Below are positions 37,054-46,873 of a stretch of DNA of 64,000 bases, piece by piece (position 1 is the stretch's first letter; each line of letters begins with the position of its first letter). Made by a program: the position numbers and the translations under genes. The notes under the pieces are model-generated. The model saw nothing but the letters and a program-made list of their open reading frames with translations. It was not told the DNA's origin and made no database searches. The stretch covers positions 434,001-498,000 of the forward strand of contig NZ_CP152474.1 of the NCBI RefSeq assembly GCF_039727615.1, given 5' to 3'. The stretch comes from Leclercia sp. S52 (GTDB lineage Bacteria > Pseudomonadota > Gammaproteobacteria > Enterobacterales > Enterobacteriaceae).

Positions 37054-38076
37054 ATGTCACGTTCACTCTCTCAGACCGGCGAGCCGAAGCGCCGCTTCAG
37101 CTGGCCCACCGGCACGCCGCAAATCATTGCGCTGGTGCTGGTGCTGCTGGTAGATAGCCTCGTTTCGCCGCATTTTTATCAGATTATCCTCCAGGATGGC
37201 CGCCTGTTCGGCAGCCCGATTGATATCTTAAACCGCGCCGCGCCGGTGGCACTGCTGGCGATTGGCATGACCCTGGTGATCGCTACCGGCGGTATTGACC
37301 TGTCGGTCGGGGCGGTGATGGCCATCGCGGGTGCCACCGCGGCCTCGATGACCGTGGCGGGACACAGCCTGCCGGTGGTGCTGTTGGTGACCCTGGGCAC
37401 CGGGGTGCTGGCGGGGCTGTGGAACGGCATCCTGGTGGCGATCCTCAAAATACAGCCCTTCGTCGCCACCCTGATTTTAATGGTGGCCGGACGCGGCGTG
37501 GCGCAGCTGATCACCTCCGGGCAGATCGTCACCTTCAACGCCCCTAATCTGGCGTGGATCGGCAGCGGCTCGCTGCTGTTCTTCCCGACGCCGGTGATCA
37601 TCGTGGTGGTAACGCTGATTGCCTTCTGGCTGTTCACCCGCAAAACCGCGCTCGGGATGTTTATTGAAGCGGTGGGGATCAACATTCGCGCCGCGAAAAA
37701 CGCCGGGGTCAGCACGCGCCTGATGGTGATGCTGACCTACGTCTTAAGCGGGGTGTGCGCCGCCATTGCCGGGATTATTGTTGCCGCGGATATTCGCGGG
37801 GCGGATGCCAACAACGCCGGCCTGTGGCTGGAGCTGGACGCCATCCTTGCGGTGGTCATTGGCGGCGGATCGCTGATGGGCGGGCGCTTCAACCTGCTGC
37901 TGTCGGTGATAGGCGCGCTGATTATCCAGGGGATGAACACCGGCATTCTGCTGTCCGGTTTCCCGCCGGAGCTCAACCAGGTGGTGAAAGCGGTGGTGGT
38001 GCTCTGCGTGCTGATCGTCCAGTCGCCGCGCTTTATCAGTCTTATTAAGGGGATGCGTGGCCATGATAAAACGTAA
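37054..38076 (+). CDS. ytfT: YtfT (GafC), galactofuranose ABC transporter permease
   Basis: A 340-residue BPD_transp_2 permease with about ten membrane helices and the conserved IDLSVGAVMAIAGA and WNGILVAILKIQPFVATL segments. It pairs with YjfF to form the membrane channel. AAGGAG lies nine bases before ATG 37054; the GTG directly before it is an alternative. It overlaps yjfF by 14 bp. Confidence 0.95.
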   Translation: MSRSLSQTGEPKRRFSWPTGTPQIIALVLVLLVDSLVSPHFYQIILQDGRLFGSPIDILNRAAPVALLAIGMTLVIATGGIDLSVGAVMAIAGATAASMTVAGHSLPVVLLVTLGTGVLAGLWNGILVAILKIQPFVATLILMVAGRGVAQLITSGQIVTFNAPNLAWIGSGSLLFFPTPVIIVVVTLIAFWLFTRKTALGMFIEAVGINIRAAKNAGVSTRLMVMLTYVLSGVCAAIAGIIVAADIRGADANNAGLWLELDAILAVVIGGGSLMGGRFNLLLSVIGALIIQGMNTGILLSGFPPELNQVVKAVVVLCVLIVQSPRFISLIKGMRGHDKT

Positions 38077-39062
38077 TTTACCGTTAATGATCACCCTGGG
38101 CGTATTCGTGCTGGGCTATCTCTACTGTCTGACGCAATTCCCCGGTTTTGCCTCGACGCGGGTGATTTGCAACATTCTGACCGATAACGCCTTCCTTGGG
38201 ATCATCGCCGTCGGCATGACGTTTGTGATCCTCTCCGGCGGGATCGACCTCTCCGTCGGGTCGGTGATCGCCTTTACCGGCGTCTTCCTGGCGAAAGCGA
38301 TCGGCTACTGGGGGGATCTCCCCGCTGCTGGCCTTCCCGCTGGTGCTGGTGATGGGCTGCGCCTTCGGGGCCTTTATGGGGTTGTTGATCGACGCCCTGA
38401 AGATCCCGGCGTTCATTATCACCCTCGCCGGGATGTTCTTCCTGCGCGGCGTCAGCTATCTGGTCTCGGAGGAGTCGATCCCGATCAACCATCCGGTGTA
38501 CGACACCCTCTCCAGCCTGGCGTGGAAAATCCCCGGCGGCGGCCGTCTGAGCATTCTCGGGCTGGTGATGCTGGGGGTAGTGGTGATTGGCATTTTCCTT
38601 GCCCATCGCACCCGCTTCGGCAATGAGGTGTATGCCATCGGCGGCAGCGCGACCTCTGCTAACCTGATGGGGATCTCTACCCGCAGCACCACCATCCGGA
38701 TCTACATGCTCTCAACCGGGCTGGCGACGCTGGCGGGGATCGTCTTCTCCATCTATACCCAGGCCGGCTACGCCCTGGCGGGGGTGGGCGTGGAGCTGGA
38801 TGCTATTGCCTCGGTGGTGATTGGCGGCACGCTGCTGAGCGGCGGGGTTGGCACGGTGCTGGGCACGCTGTTCGGGGTGGCGATCCAGGGGCTGATCCAG
38901 ACCTATATTAACTTCGACGGCACCCTCAGCTCGTGGTGGACCAAGATTGCGATTGGCATCCTGCTGTTCATCTTTATCGCCCTGCAGCGCGGTCTGACGG
39001 TATTGTGGGAAAACCGCCAGAGCTCGCCTGTCACCCGCGTGAGCACCACGACCATCAAGTGA
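38063..39062 (+). CDS. yjfF: YjfF (GafD), galactofuranose ABC transporter permease; +1 frameshift in this sequence
   Basis: Second permease of the system, about 332 residues (E. coli 331), again BPD_transp_2 (GGIDLSVGSVIAFTGVF, ALKIPAFIITLAGMFFLRG). Six Gs at 38310-38315 should be five; with five the frame reads GYWGISPLLAFPLVLVMGC and continues to the stop at 39062. The second half is open and conserved in the shifted frame. Start ATG 38063 lies inside the end of ytfT. Confidence 0.93.
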
Positions 39063-39087
39063 TAACTCGCTGAATTTGCGTGCAGTC

Positions 39088-39114
39088 TAAATCTTTTCCG
39101 GTAGCGGCCGATAA
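39088..39114 (+). promoter_or_regulatory. Consensus sigma-28 (FliA) promoter of the second chemoreceptor
   Basis: TAAA (39088-39091), exactly 15 bases, GCCGATAA (39107-39114): a perfect match to the FliA consensus, 45 bases before the start codon. Confidence 0.93.
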
Positions 39115-39158
39115 CCCTTAATTCTGTCCAGATTTATCTCGCTACCGGAAATTACATC

Positions 39159-40727
39159 ATGCTTAAAACGCTATCGATTCGTACCGGCTTGCTTTCGTTA
39201 CTGGCCGTCATGACCCTCCTGCTGCTGCTCGTCAGCGGTATTGGCATTTATGCCCTCACGCAAAGTTCCTCTTCACTGCAGCGCATTAATCATCTTCAGG
39301 GTGAACAGCTGGTGCAGCTCAATTCGGGCTATACCCTGATCCTGCGCGCGCGCAACGAAGCGGGCCAGGCCGTGCGCATGATGGAGGTCGGCCTGCTGGA
39401 TGATGCCGCGAAATCGGTGAAGAACATCAATGACGAAATCACCCAGGCACAAACCACGCTGAAAAACGTGATCGATGGCGGGGTGAACGATCCCGAAGGC
39501 GAAGCGCTGCTGAAGAAGGTCGCAGCGAGCCTCGCGGCCTATAACGCCCAGGGGATCGTGCCGATGCAGAACGCCCTGAAAGAGCAGAGTGCTGATGCCT
39601 ATTACGATCTGCTGGAGAACCATCTGGTGCCGGTAGCGCGTCAGTTTGACAACGATATGCAGGCCTTCCAGGCCTGGAGCGAAAGCCGTGGCAAAGCCGA
39701 AGTGGCGGCGGTGCAGGCCAGTAAAGAGCGGGTGATGCTGCTGATTATCGTTGCCGCGCTGCTGACCGCGGGCATCATCGTGCTGGCCTGGCTGGCGCTG
39801 CGTCATATGCTGTTGAAGCCGCTTTCTGCATCCATCGCCCAGCTTGAGCACGTGGCCGCCGGGGATTTAACCCACGCCCTGACCGCACCGGCCAGCCAGG
39901 AGTTTAACCGCCTGAATGCCGCCATCGAAGAGATGCGCCAGTCGCTGATGGGCTCGGTGCTGCGCGTGCGCGATGCCAGTTCCCAGATCGACACCGGCAG
40001 CCGGGAGCTGACCGCTGGCAACATGCACCTTGCCCAGCGCACGGAATCGACCGCGACCTCTCTGGAGCAGACCGCAGCCAGCATGGAAGAGCTTACCGCT
40101 ACGGTGAAACAGAACGCCCACAACGCCGAGCAGGCGCATCAGGTGGCGAAGACGATGTCTGATACCGCCGATCGCGGCAGCGAAATGGTGTGCTACGTCA
40201 TTGAGAAGATGCGCGACATCTCCGGCAGCGCCGACCGCATCGCCGATATTCTCAGCGTTATCGACGGCATTGCCTTCCAGACCAATATCCTGGCGCTGAA
40301 CGCCTCGGTTGAGGCCGCGCGCGCGGGTGAGCAGGGCCGTGGTTTTGCGGTGGTGGCCGGTGAAGTACGTATCCTCGCCAGCCGCAGCGCCGATGCGGCA
40401 AAAGAGATCCGCACCCTGATTAGCGATTCACAGTCACACGTCAGCGAAGGCAGCGAGCTGGCCCAGCAGGCGGGTGAAACCATGGATGAGATCGCCACCG
40501 AGGTGATGCGCATGACCCGCCTGATGCGTGAGATTGCTAACGCGTCGCACGAGCAGAGCCGGGGTATTGAGCAGGTGAATATTGCGGTCAATCAGATGGA
40601 CGAAACCGCGCAGCAAAACGCGGCTCTGGTCCAGCAGTCTTCCGCCGCGACGCGCTCGCTGGAGGAGCAATCACGCGAGCTGATCGAGGCGATGTCGTCG
40701 TTTAAACTGTCGATGCAACAGGCATAG
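39159..40727 (+). CDS. Methyl-accepting chemotaxis protein (TarH-type sensor)
   Basis: A 522-residue chemoreceptor: membrane helix 1 (residues 10-32), a periplasmic four-helix TarH domain (about 35-190), helix 2 (about 191-212), HAMP, and a signalling domain with the tip [15 protein letters not shown]. It ends SSFKLSMQQA without the NWETF-type docking peptide, so it should depend on other receptors for efficient methylation, as E. coli Trg and Tap do. The ligand is unknown; its position after the galactofuranose transporter suggests, but does not show, a sugar or binding-protein ligand. It overlaps the LysR-type gene by 26 bp tail to tail. It is absent here in E. coli K-12. Confidence 0.92.
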   Translation: MLKTLSIRTGLLSLLAVMTLLLLLVSGIGIYALTQSSSSLQRINHLQGEQLVQLNSGYTLILRARNEAGQAVRMMEVGLLDDAAKSVKNINDEITQAQTTLKNVIDGGVNDPEGEALLKKVAASLAAYNAQGIVPMQNALKEQSADAYYDLLENHLVPVARQFDNDMQAFQAWSESRGKAEVAAVQASKERVMLLIIVAALLTAGIIVLAWLALRHMLLKPLSASIAQLEHVAAGDLTHALTAPASQEFNRLNAAIEEMRQSLMGSVLRVRDASSQIDTGSRELTAGNMHLAQRTESTATSLEQTAASMEELTATVKQNAHNAEQAHQVAKTMSDTADRGSEMVCYVIEKMRDISGSADRIADILSVIDGIAFQTNILALNASVEAARAGEQGRGFAVVAGEVRILASRSADAAKEIRTLISDSQSHVSEGSELAQQAGETMDEIATEVMRMTRLMREIANASHEQSRGIEQVNIAVNQMDETAQQNAALVQQSSAATRSLEEQSRELIEAMSSFKLSMQQA

Positions 40728-41058
40728 CCTCATCGCATTCCGGCGCCGCAACCGGCGTCGGGAAGCTCTCGCCCGGAGACGGCGCGCTGGCGATATGGTC
40801 GTGGATCAAACCCAGCAGCTTTTCCATCTCGACGGTCAAATGCAGCGCATAAGGCGTTGGCTCAAGAAAAAGGCCTTTGCGGGTAAACAACGGCGCATTA
40901 AAAAGCATCCCAAAGCGTTTCAGCGCCAGGCTCACGGCCGGTCTGGACATATCAAGACGTAAAGAGGCTTTGGCCATGCTCCCGCACCGGACGACTTCAA
41001 TAAATACCGGAATCAGATTGAGGTCGATTCCAGTGGATGAGCGAGAGAGGTTTTTCAT
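40702..41058 (-). CDS. Truncated LysR-type regulator (DNA-binding domain only)
   Basis: A 118-residue protein with a full LysR-type winged HTH and linker helix: IDLNLIPVFIEVVRCGSMAK, LRLDMSRPAVSLALKRFG and NAPLFTRKGLFLEPTPYA (residues about 11-75). The effector domain of about 200 residues is missing; the chain ends in a Pro/Glu-rich tail, and its last nine codons are antisense to the end of the chemoreceptor gene. It may be a remnant whose 3' part was lost when the chemoreceptor arrived, or a functional stand-alone DNA-binding protein. The reading frame has no internal lesion. Confidence 0.75.
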   Translation of the reverse strand: MKNLSRSSTGIDLNLIPVFIEVVRCGSMAKASLRLDMSRPAVSLALKRFGMLFNAPLFTRKGLFLEPTPYALHLTVEMEKLLGLIHDHIASAPSPGESFPTPVAAPECDEAMPVASTV

Positions 41059-41178
41059 ATCGGCTGATTTCCATTGAACACTATTTGAACGCCGTAATGA
41101 TGACGGATTGGTTCAGCGGGTTACAGCAGCATTTTTATATAGTTTTATACCGACAAAGGTATAAATGGTTGGAAAAAT

Positions 41179-41202
41179 AAAAGGGGCCGAGCGGCCCCTT
41201 TT
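41179..41202. terminator. fbp terminator
   Basis: AAAAGGGGCC and GGCCCCTTTT form a symmetric 10-bp stem with a GAGC loop and A/T tracts on both sides. Confidence 0.9.
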
Positions 41203-41217
41203 GGTCAACATCAAAAA

Positions 41218-42216
41218 TCAGGCATCCGGGTATTCACGGATTAAACGCTCAACGTCTTCCACCATATGATCGTTGCCGACGAAGAACGAACGGCGCTGGT
41301 GCAGACTCTCAGGAATGATGTCCATAATCCGCTCTTTACCGTCGCTGGCTTTACCGCCCGCCTGCTCGGCGAGAAAGGCCATCGGGTTGCACTCGTACAG
41401 CAGACGCAGCTTGCCTTCCGGATGGCTGGCGGTGCTTGGGTAGAGGTAGATCCCGCCTTTCAGCAGGTTGCGGTGGAAATCCGCCACCAGGGAGCCGATA
41501 TAGCGCGAAGTATACGGACGCTGGGTGGCTTTATCCTCTTCCTGGCAGAATTTGATGTACTTCTTCACGCCAGACGGGAATTTAATGTAGTTCCCTTCGT
41601 TGATGGAGTAGGTGCTGCCTTTCTGCGGGTAGCGCATGCGCTCCTGGCACAGGCAGAACACGCCCAGCGACGGATCGTAGGTAAAGGCATGCACGCCGCA
41701 GCCGGTGGTGTAGACCAGCATGGTGGAGGAGCCGTAAACCACATAGCCCGCCGCAACCTGCTTGTTGCCCGGCTGCAGGAAATCTTCTTCGGTTACCGGC
41801 GTGCCGACAGGGGTGACGCGGCGGTAAATGGAGAAAATCGTGCCGACAGAGACGTTAACGTCGATGTTGGAGGAGCCATCCAGAGGATCCATCAGAACGA
41901 CATATTTTGCATGTTCACACCCTTCAAAGACCACGATTTCGTCTTCTTCTTCAGAGGCGATCCCCGCAACGATGTCGCGTGCGCGCAGTGCAGCTTTCAG
42001 TTTTTCGTTCGCGAACAGATCGAGTTTCTGTTGAACTTCGCCCTGCACGTTTTCAGCACCGCTGGCACCCAGGATATCGACCAGACCGGCCTTGTTGATA
42101 TCGCGATGGATGATCTTGGCGCCCAGCTTTATTGCCGACAACAAAGCAGTGAGTTCACCGGTAGCATGCGAGAACTCGTGCTGCTTTTCGACAATAAATT
42201 CACCTAACGTTTTCAT
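41218..42216 (-). CDS. fbp: Fructose-1,6-bisphosphatase class 1
   Basis: A 332-residue gluconeogenic enzyme converting fructose-1,6-bisphosphate to fructose-6-phosphate. Metal site residues appear in ASEEEDEIV and [13 protein letters not shown]; the AMP- and substrate-binding regions follow in family order ([19 protein letters not shown]). The length equals E. coli Fbp. It is divergent from mpl across 179 bp. Confidence 0.98.
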   Translation of the reverse strand: MKTLGEFIVEKQHEFSHATGELTALLSAIKLGAKIIHRDINKAGLVDILGASGAENVQGEVQQKLDLFANEKLKAALRARDIVAGIASEEEDEIVVFEGCEHAKYVVLMDPLDGSSNIDVNVSVGTIFSIYRRVTPVGTPVTEEDFLQPGNKQVAAGYVVYGSSTMLVYTTGCGVHAFTYDPSLGVFCLCQERMRYPQKGSTYSINEGNYIKFPSGVKKYIKFCQEEDKATQRPYTSRYIGSLVADFHRNLLKGGIYLYPSTASHPEGKLRLLYECNPMAFLAEQAGGKASDGKERIMDIIPESLHQRRSFFVGNDHMVEDVERLIREYPDA

Positions 42217-42395
42217 AACACCTTCCCTGCATTGGATGTTGAGTAAAGTTGTTGATGCCCAACAATCTTAACAAACTTTCAAATAGTCGCGCAGAGGTGA
42301 ATCGCGCCAGCTGGGTACAGATTTTCCTGAAATGCGTTTCTCTGCTGCTGACATATGCGTAAAATGTGCGCCACATTGAAGAAGGATAGTGACGT

Positions 42396-43769
42396 ATGCG
42401 CATTCATATATTGGGGATTTGTGGCACTTTCATGGGCGGCCTGGCTATGCTGGCGCGCGCTCTTGGCCATGAAGTGACAGGTTCGGACGCCAATGTGTAT
42501 CCGCCGATGAGCACGCTGCTGGAAAACCAGGGCATCGATCTTATTCAGGGTTACGACGCCAGCCAGCTGGATCCGCAGCCGGATCTGGTGATCATTGGTA
42601 ACGCCATGACCCGCGGTAATCCGTGCGTTGAAGCCGTGCTGGAAAGGAATATTCCCTACATGTCGGGCCCGCAGTGGCTGCACGACTTTGTACTGCGCGA
42701 TCGCTGGGTTGTGGCCGTTGCGGGGACGCACGGCAAAACCACCACCGCCGGGATGGCAACCTGGATCCTCGAAGCCTGCGGCTATAAGCCGGGCTTTGTG
42801 ATCGGTGGCGTACCGGGGAATTTCGAGGTTTCTGCCCGCCTGGGCGACAGCCCGTTCTTTGTCATTGAAGCGGATGAATACGACTGCGCCTTCTTTGACA
42901 AGCGCTCTAAATTTGTTCATTACTGCCCGCGCACGCTGATCCTCAATAACCTTGAGTTCGATCATGCGGACATCTTTGACGACCTGAAAGCGATTCAGAA
43001 GCAGTTCCACCATCTGGTGCGCATCGTGCCGGGCCAGGGACGTATCATCCTGCCGGAAAACGACGTTAACCTGAAGCAGACGATGGCAATGGGCTGCTGG
43101 AGCGAGCAGGAGCTGGTGGGCGAGCAGGGCCACTGGCAGGCGAAAAAACTGACCAACGACGCCTCCCAGTGGGAAGTGCTGCTGGACGGTGAAAAAGTCG
43201 GGGAAGTGCACTGGGCGCTGGTGGGTGAACACAACATGCACAACGGCCTGATGGCGATTGCCGCAGCCCGTCATGTGGGCGTGCTGCCTGCCGATGCGGC
43301 CAATGCGCTGGGATCGTTCATTAACGCCCGTCGCCGCCTTGAACTGCGCGGCGAAGCGAATGGCGTGACGGTGTATGACGATTTTGCCCATCACCCGACG
43401 GCGATCCTCGCGACCCTGGCGGCGCTGCGCGGCAAAGTGGGCGGCACGGCGCGTATTCTGGCCGTACTGGAACCGCGCTCTAACACCATGAAGATGGGCG
43501 TCTGCAAAGATGACCTCGCCCCGTCGTTAGGCCGGGCGGATGAAGTCTTCCTCCTGCAGCCGCAGCATATTCCGTGGCAGGTAGCGGAAGTGGCGGACGC
43601 CTGCATTCAGCCTGCGCACTGGAGTGCGGATGTCGATACGCTGGCGGAGATGGTGGTGAAAACCGCGCAGCCGGGCGATCACATTCTGGTGATGAGCAAC
43701 GGCGGGTTTGGTGGGATCCATCAGAAACTGCTGGACGGTCTGGCGAAGAAAGCAGAAGCGGCAGAGTAA
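42396..43769 (+). CDS. mpl: Mpl, UDP-MurNAc:L-Ala-gamma-D-Glu-meso-DAP ligase
   Basis: A 457-residue Mur-ligase-family enzyme of peptidoglycan recycling; it reattaches the salvaged tripeptide to UDP-MurNAc. The N-terminal Rossmann motif is HILGICGTFMGGLA, the ATP P-loop GTHGKTTTAGM is near residue 112, and the third domain contains DDFAHHPTAI. The length equals E. coli Mpl. AAGGA precedes the start. Confidence 0.97.
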   Translation: MRIHILGICGTFMGGLAMLARALGHEVTGSDANVYPPMSTLLENQGIDLIQGYDASQLDPQPDLVIIGNAMTRGNPCVEAVLERNIPYMSGPQWLHDFVLRDRWVVAVAGTHGKTTTAGMATWILEACGYKPGFVIGGVPGNFEVSARLGDSPFFVIEADEYDCAFFDKRSKFVHYCPRTLILNNLEFDHADIFDDLKAIQKQFHHLVRIVPGQGRIILPENDVNLKQTMAMGCWSEQELVGEQGHWQAKKLTNDASQWEVLLDGEKVGEVHWALVGEHNMHNGLMAIAAARHVGVLPADAANALGSFINARRRLELRGEANGVTVYDDFAHHPTAILATLAALRGKVGGTARILAVLEPRSNTMKMGVCKDDLAPSLGRADEVFLLQPQHIPWQVAEVADACIQPAHWSADVDTLAEMVVKTAQPGDHILVMSNGGFGGIHQKLLDGLAKKAEAAE

Positions 43770-43773
43770 TAAA

Positions 43774-43864
43774 AAAGCCCGGTGGCGCTATGCTTACCGG
43801 GCCAACATTTCGTGCGCATTTGTAGGCCGGATAAGGCGTTTACGCCGCCATCCGGCGAACAGCA
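43774..43864. repeat. mpl-yjgA REP palindromes and hairpin
   Basis: AAGCCCGGTGGCG...TACCGGGCC followed by GTAGGCCGGATAAGGCG...CGCCATCCGGCGAAC, between convergent genes. The first hairpin has an A-rich left flank and may terminate yjgA. Confidence 0.75.
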
Positions 43865-43874
43865 TGCACGAGGA

Positions 43875-44426
43875 TTAACTTTCGGCTTCTGCCAGTTCGC
43901 GCAGATACTGGAAGATCAGGCGCGCAGACTTCGGCGGCTTATTCCCTTCTTTCTCTTTCTTCGCGTTACGGGCAAGCGTGCGCAGCTGCTGGCGGTCGGC
44001 GTCCGGCCACAGGTTCAGCACCTCCGCCAGAGCGTCATCACCATTATCAATCAGGCGATCGCGGATCTGCTCCAGCTTGTGGAACAGGGCAACCTGCTGG
44101 TTGTGGCGGTTTTTCAGCTTATCCAGTGCCTGGCGAATAGGCTCTACGTCGCGCTGGCGCAGCATTTTACCAATCAACTGAAGCTGGCGGCGACGGCCCT
44201 CTTTCTTGATGCGCTGTGCCAGTTCGATAGCGGCACGCAGGTCGGGATCGAGCGGGATTTTATCCAGCGCGTTCTTACCCAGCTCTACCATTTCCGCACC
44301 AAGCTGTTTTAACTCTTCGGCGTCGCGTTTAATTTCACTTTTACTGACCCAGATGATCTCATCATCTTCGTCTTCGATGTCATCACCGGGAACGTCGTCG
44401 AGCCAGTCTTCGGGCTGCTTAGTCAT
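43875..44426 (-). CDS. darP: DarP (YjgA), 50S ribosome assembly factor
   Basis: A 183-residue DUF615 protein, highly charged with long helices ([23 protein letters not shown] acidic start, [15 protein letters not shown] core). E. coli DarP (YjgA, 183) binds 50S precursors late in assembly. It is divergent from pmbA. Confidence 0.95.
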   Translation of the reverse strand: MTKQPEDWLDDVPGDDIEDEDDEIIWVSKSEIKRDAEELKQLGAEMVELGKNALDKIPLDPDLRAAIELAQRIKKEGRRRQLQLIGKMLRQRDVEPIRQALDKLKNRHNQQVALFHKLEQIRDRLIDNGDDALAEVLNLWPDADRQQLRTLARNAKKEKEGNKPPKSARLIFQYLRELAEAES

Positions 44427-44521
44427 GTCAGGCTCCTTAAAAAAAGAGGCTAATCTTACCAGTTTAGGCGCGTACTGAGAAACGGTTCTCTGATAGACTT
44501 CAGCTAACTACACCTTACATT

Positions 44522-45874
44522 ATGGCATTTACGATGAAAGTGATCTCACAAGTTGCAGCGCAGCGTAAAGCACTGGAAGAAGCTGTCTCCATGGCTCTGG
44601 AGCTGGCGTCAGCGAAATCCGACGGGGCAGAAGTCGCCGTCAGTAAAACCACCGGCCTGAGCGTCAGCACCCGCTATGGCGAAGTGGAAACCGTTGAATT
44701 TAATAGCGATGGCGCGTTAGGGATTACTGTTTATCACCAGAACCGTAAAGGCAGCGCCTCCTCCACCGACCTCAGCCCAGACGCCATTGCGCGTACCGTG
44801 CAGGCGGCGCTGGATATCGCCAGCTACACCTCTGCGGACCCTTACGCCGGCGTCGCAGACCGGGAATTACTGGCTTTTGAAGCCCCGGATCTGGATCTGT
44901 TCCACCCGGCAGAAGTGACCCCTGACGAAGCCATTGAGTTCGCGGCTCGCGCGGAACAGGCCTCCCTTAACGCCGACAAGCGCATCACCAACACCGAAGG
45001 CGGTAGCTTTAACAGCCACTACGGCATCAAGGTCTTCGGCAACAGCCACGGCATGCTGCAGGGCTACAGCTCCACCCGTCACTCCCTCTCCAGCTGCGTG
45101 ATTGCCGAAGAGAACGGCGATATGGAGCGTGATTACGCCTACACCATCGGCCGCGCGATGGGCGACCTTCAGTCGCCAGAGTGGGTTGGGATGGAGTGCG
45201 CAAAACGCACATTGTCCCGCCTCGCTCCACGAAAACTGTCTACCATGAAAGCACCGGTGATCTTTGCCAATGAAGTGGCAACCGGACTGTTCGGGCATCT
45301 GGTGGGCGCCATTGCCGGTGGCGCGGTGTACCGTAAGTCGACCTTCCTGCTCGACGCGCTGGGCACGCAAATCCTGCCGGAATGGCTGACCATTGAAGAG
45401 CATCCGCACCTGCTGAAAGGGCTGGCTTCCACGCCGTTCGACAGCGAAGGCGTGCGTACGGAGCGTCGGGATATCATCAAAGACGGCATCCTGACCCAGT
45501 GGCTGCTGACCAGCTACTCCGCACGCAAACTGGGGCTGCAAAGCACCGGCCATGCGGGCGGGATCCACAACTGGCGTATCCCAGGCCGCGGCCTGAGCTT
45601 TGAACAGATGCTGAAAGAGATGGGCACCGGACTGGTGGTGACCGAGTTGATGGGCCAGGGCGTCAGCGGCGTAACCGGCGACTACTCGCGCGGAGCGTCC
45701 GGCTTCTGGGTTGAGAACGGTGAAATTCAGTATCCGGTGAGCGAAATTACCATCGCCGGCAACTTAAAGGATATGTGGCGCAATATCGTGACGGTGGGCA
45801 ACGATATTGAAACCCGCAGCAATATCCAGTGCGGATCGGTGCTGTTGCCGGAGATGAAGATCGCCGGCCAGTAA
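44522..45874 (+). CDS. pmbA: TldE (PmbA), subunit of the TldD/TldE metalloprotease
   Basis: A 450-residue PmbA/TldE protein: N-terminal domain with the typical [23 protein letters not shown] segment, middle region ([22 protein letters not shown]) and a beta-rich C-terminus ([21 protein letters not shown]). TldD carries the metal site; TldE is its partner. Together they mature microcin B17 and degrade CcdA. The length equals the E. coli protein. The Shine-Dalgarno sequence is poor, as in E. coli. Confidence 0.97.
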   Translation: MAFTMKVISQVAAQRKALEEAVSMALELASAKSDGAEVAVSKTTGLSVSTRYGEVETVEFNSDGALGITVYHQNRKGSASSTDLSPDAIARTVQAALDIASYTSADPYAGVADRELLAFEAPDLDLFHPAEVTPDEAIEFAARAEQASLNADKRITNTEGGSFNSHYGIKVFGNSHGMLQGYSSTRHSLSSCVIAEENGDMERDYAYTIGRAMGDLQSPEWVGMECAKRTLSRLAPRKLSTMKAPVIFANEVATGLFGHLVGAIAGGAVYRKSTFLLDALGTQILPEWLTIEEHPHLLKGLASTPFDSEGVRTERRDIIKDGILTQWLLTSYSARKLGLQSTGHAGGIHNWRIPGRGLSFEQMLKEMGTGLVVTELMGQGVSGVTGDYSRGASGFWVENGEIQYPVSEITIAGNLKDMWRNIVTVGNDIETRSNIQCGSVLLPEMKIAGQ

Positions 45875-45880
45875 CACTCA

Positions 45881-45905
45881 AGCGCACTCCGGTGCGCTTT
45901 TTTTT
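45881..45905 (+). terminator. pmbA terminator
   Basis: AGCGCA, CTCCGG loop, TGCGCT, then a run of eight Ts. Confidence 0.9.
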
Positions 45906-45928
45906 GATAATAAAAAAGGAAGTGAGCA

Positions 45929-46312
45929 ATGCGTAAAAACTTGTTAGCCATCCTCGCAGCCTCAACGCTGGTATTGAGTTCGTCGGTATTTGCCGACCTG
46001 GAAGACAATATGGACACCCTCAGCGAAAACCTGAAGGTGGTGCAGAAAACGGACAACGCGGCGGAGATGAAAGGCGCTCTGACCAAAATGCGTGCTGCTG
46101 CGGTAGATGCGCAAAAAGAGACCCCGCCGAAGCTGGAAGGCAAAGCAGAAGACAGCGCGGAGATGAAAGATTTCCGTCACGGTCTGGAGACGCTGGTCGG
46201 GCAGATTGACGGCGCGCTGAAGCTGGCCAATGAAGGCAAAGTGAAAGAGGCCCAGGCGGCAGCCGACGGGTTCGTCACTACCCGTAACACCTATCACAAA
46301 AAATACCGTTAA
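45929..46312 (+). CDS. cybC: Soluble cytochrome b562
   Basis: A 127-residue periplasmic four-helix-bundle haem protein. The signal peptide is cleaved before ADLEDNM; the Met in that mature start and the His in [11 protein letters not shown] are the axial haem ligands of E. coli b562. The C-terminal half is nearly identical to E. coli. The electron-transfer partner is unknown. In E. coli K-12 nrdG follows directly; here the accessory region begins. Confidence 0.96.
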   Translation: MRKNLLAILAASTLVLSSSVFADLEDNMDTLSENLKVVQKTDNAAEMKGALTKMRAAAVDAQKETPPKLEGKAEDSAEMKDFRHGLETLVGQIDGALKLANEGKVKEAQAAADGFVTTRNTYHKKYR

Positions 46313-46385
46313 TGGGTGCCTGAGCCGCACGTCCTTGATACACTTATGAAATGCAGGGGGATTGCGCTCCCCCCGCATATTAGCT

Positions 46386-46544
46386 CTACTCCTTGCCAGA
46401 GCTGCAGTCCAGTCGGGCAGTCACTTCCAGTGAACCGTTGCGAAAGCTAATCTCGCAAAGGGTTCGCCGGGTTATCAGCTTGAGCAGGATTGCTGTTACT
46501 GCGGCAATCGTTGCCACTCTGATAATAAGTTTCGTGCTTTTCAT
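46386..46544 (-). CDS. Hok/Gef-family type I toxin peptide, 52 residues
   Basis: Reading the minus strand from ATG 46544 gives a 52-residue peptide: a basic start (MKSTKLIIRV), one hydrophobic helix (to about residue 24) and then LITRRTLCEISFRNGSLEV and a short tail ending SSGKE. The segment after the helix matches the Hok signature (TRKSLCEIRYRDGHREVAA in R1 Hok), including the Cys. A perfect AGGAGG lies five bases upstream. Hok peptides insert into and depolarise the inner membrane and are held silent by a Sok antisense RNA. A hairpin on the plus strand opposite the leader could belong to the antisense RNA. A 61-codon frame on the other strand at the same place lacks a ribosome-binding site. 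Confidence 0.75.
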   Translation of the reverse strand: MKSTKLIIRVATIAAVTAILLKLITRRTLCEISFRNGSLEVTARLDCSSGKE

Positions 46545-46605
46545 GGATGCCTCCTTGCTTTTAAAGCAGGCGAGGTAGCGAACTCCACGGTGTGACGTGT
46601 CGTTT

Positions 46606-46642
46606 CGAGCCCCCGCCCTGATTTTTAGTCAGGCGGGGCTTT
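46606..46642 (+). ncRNA. Candidate Sok-like antisense RNA terminator hairpin
   Basis: CCCCGCCCTGA, a T-rich loop and TCAGGCGGGG (one bulged base) followed by CTTT. It is read on the plus strand opposite the leader of the hok-like mRNA, where Sok genes lie in known hok/sok loci. I cannot define the 5' end or promoter, so this marks a candidate only. Confidence 0.3.
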
Positions 46643-46794
46643 CCACTTCCCGTCCCATGCATGAGACGGTCAGTCTCAAGCACCCACGGCCACTCTACCC
46701 AATCCGCATAAGAAAACCTTATCCAGCTCACATTTCTACGTGTCTGCTCGTAAACTTTTTCACTTCCACAACGCCGTTTTACCCGCGCGAGAGC

Positions 46795-46808
46795 GTGATA
46801 TTCATCAC
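46795..46808 (+). promoter_or_regulatory. CRP-like site upstream of the accessory operon
   Basis: GTGA-TATTCA-TCAC has the perfect inner CRP core; the outer bases are C and G instead of T and A. A catabolic operon with PTS-type control is a likely CRP target. Confidence 0.45.
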
Positions 46809-46873
46809 GTAAAACCAGCGGAATATCATCATTCAGGTCAATTATGTGGCACAGATCACTGGTGCCGCTCTCC

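Noticed and set aside
46393..46578. A 61-codon plus-strand frame with a hydrophobic end
   Set aside because: It is the complement of the Hok-like gene, whose minus-strand reading has a perfect ribosome-binding site and family signature. This frame has neither.
46845..46865. Possible sigma-54 promoter (TGGCAC upstream of the accessory operon)
   Set aside because: The -24-like TGGCAC is present, but the bases five further on read ACTG and not TTGC. The operon's regulator also has no AAA+ domain, unlike DgaR.
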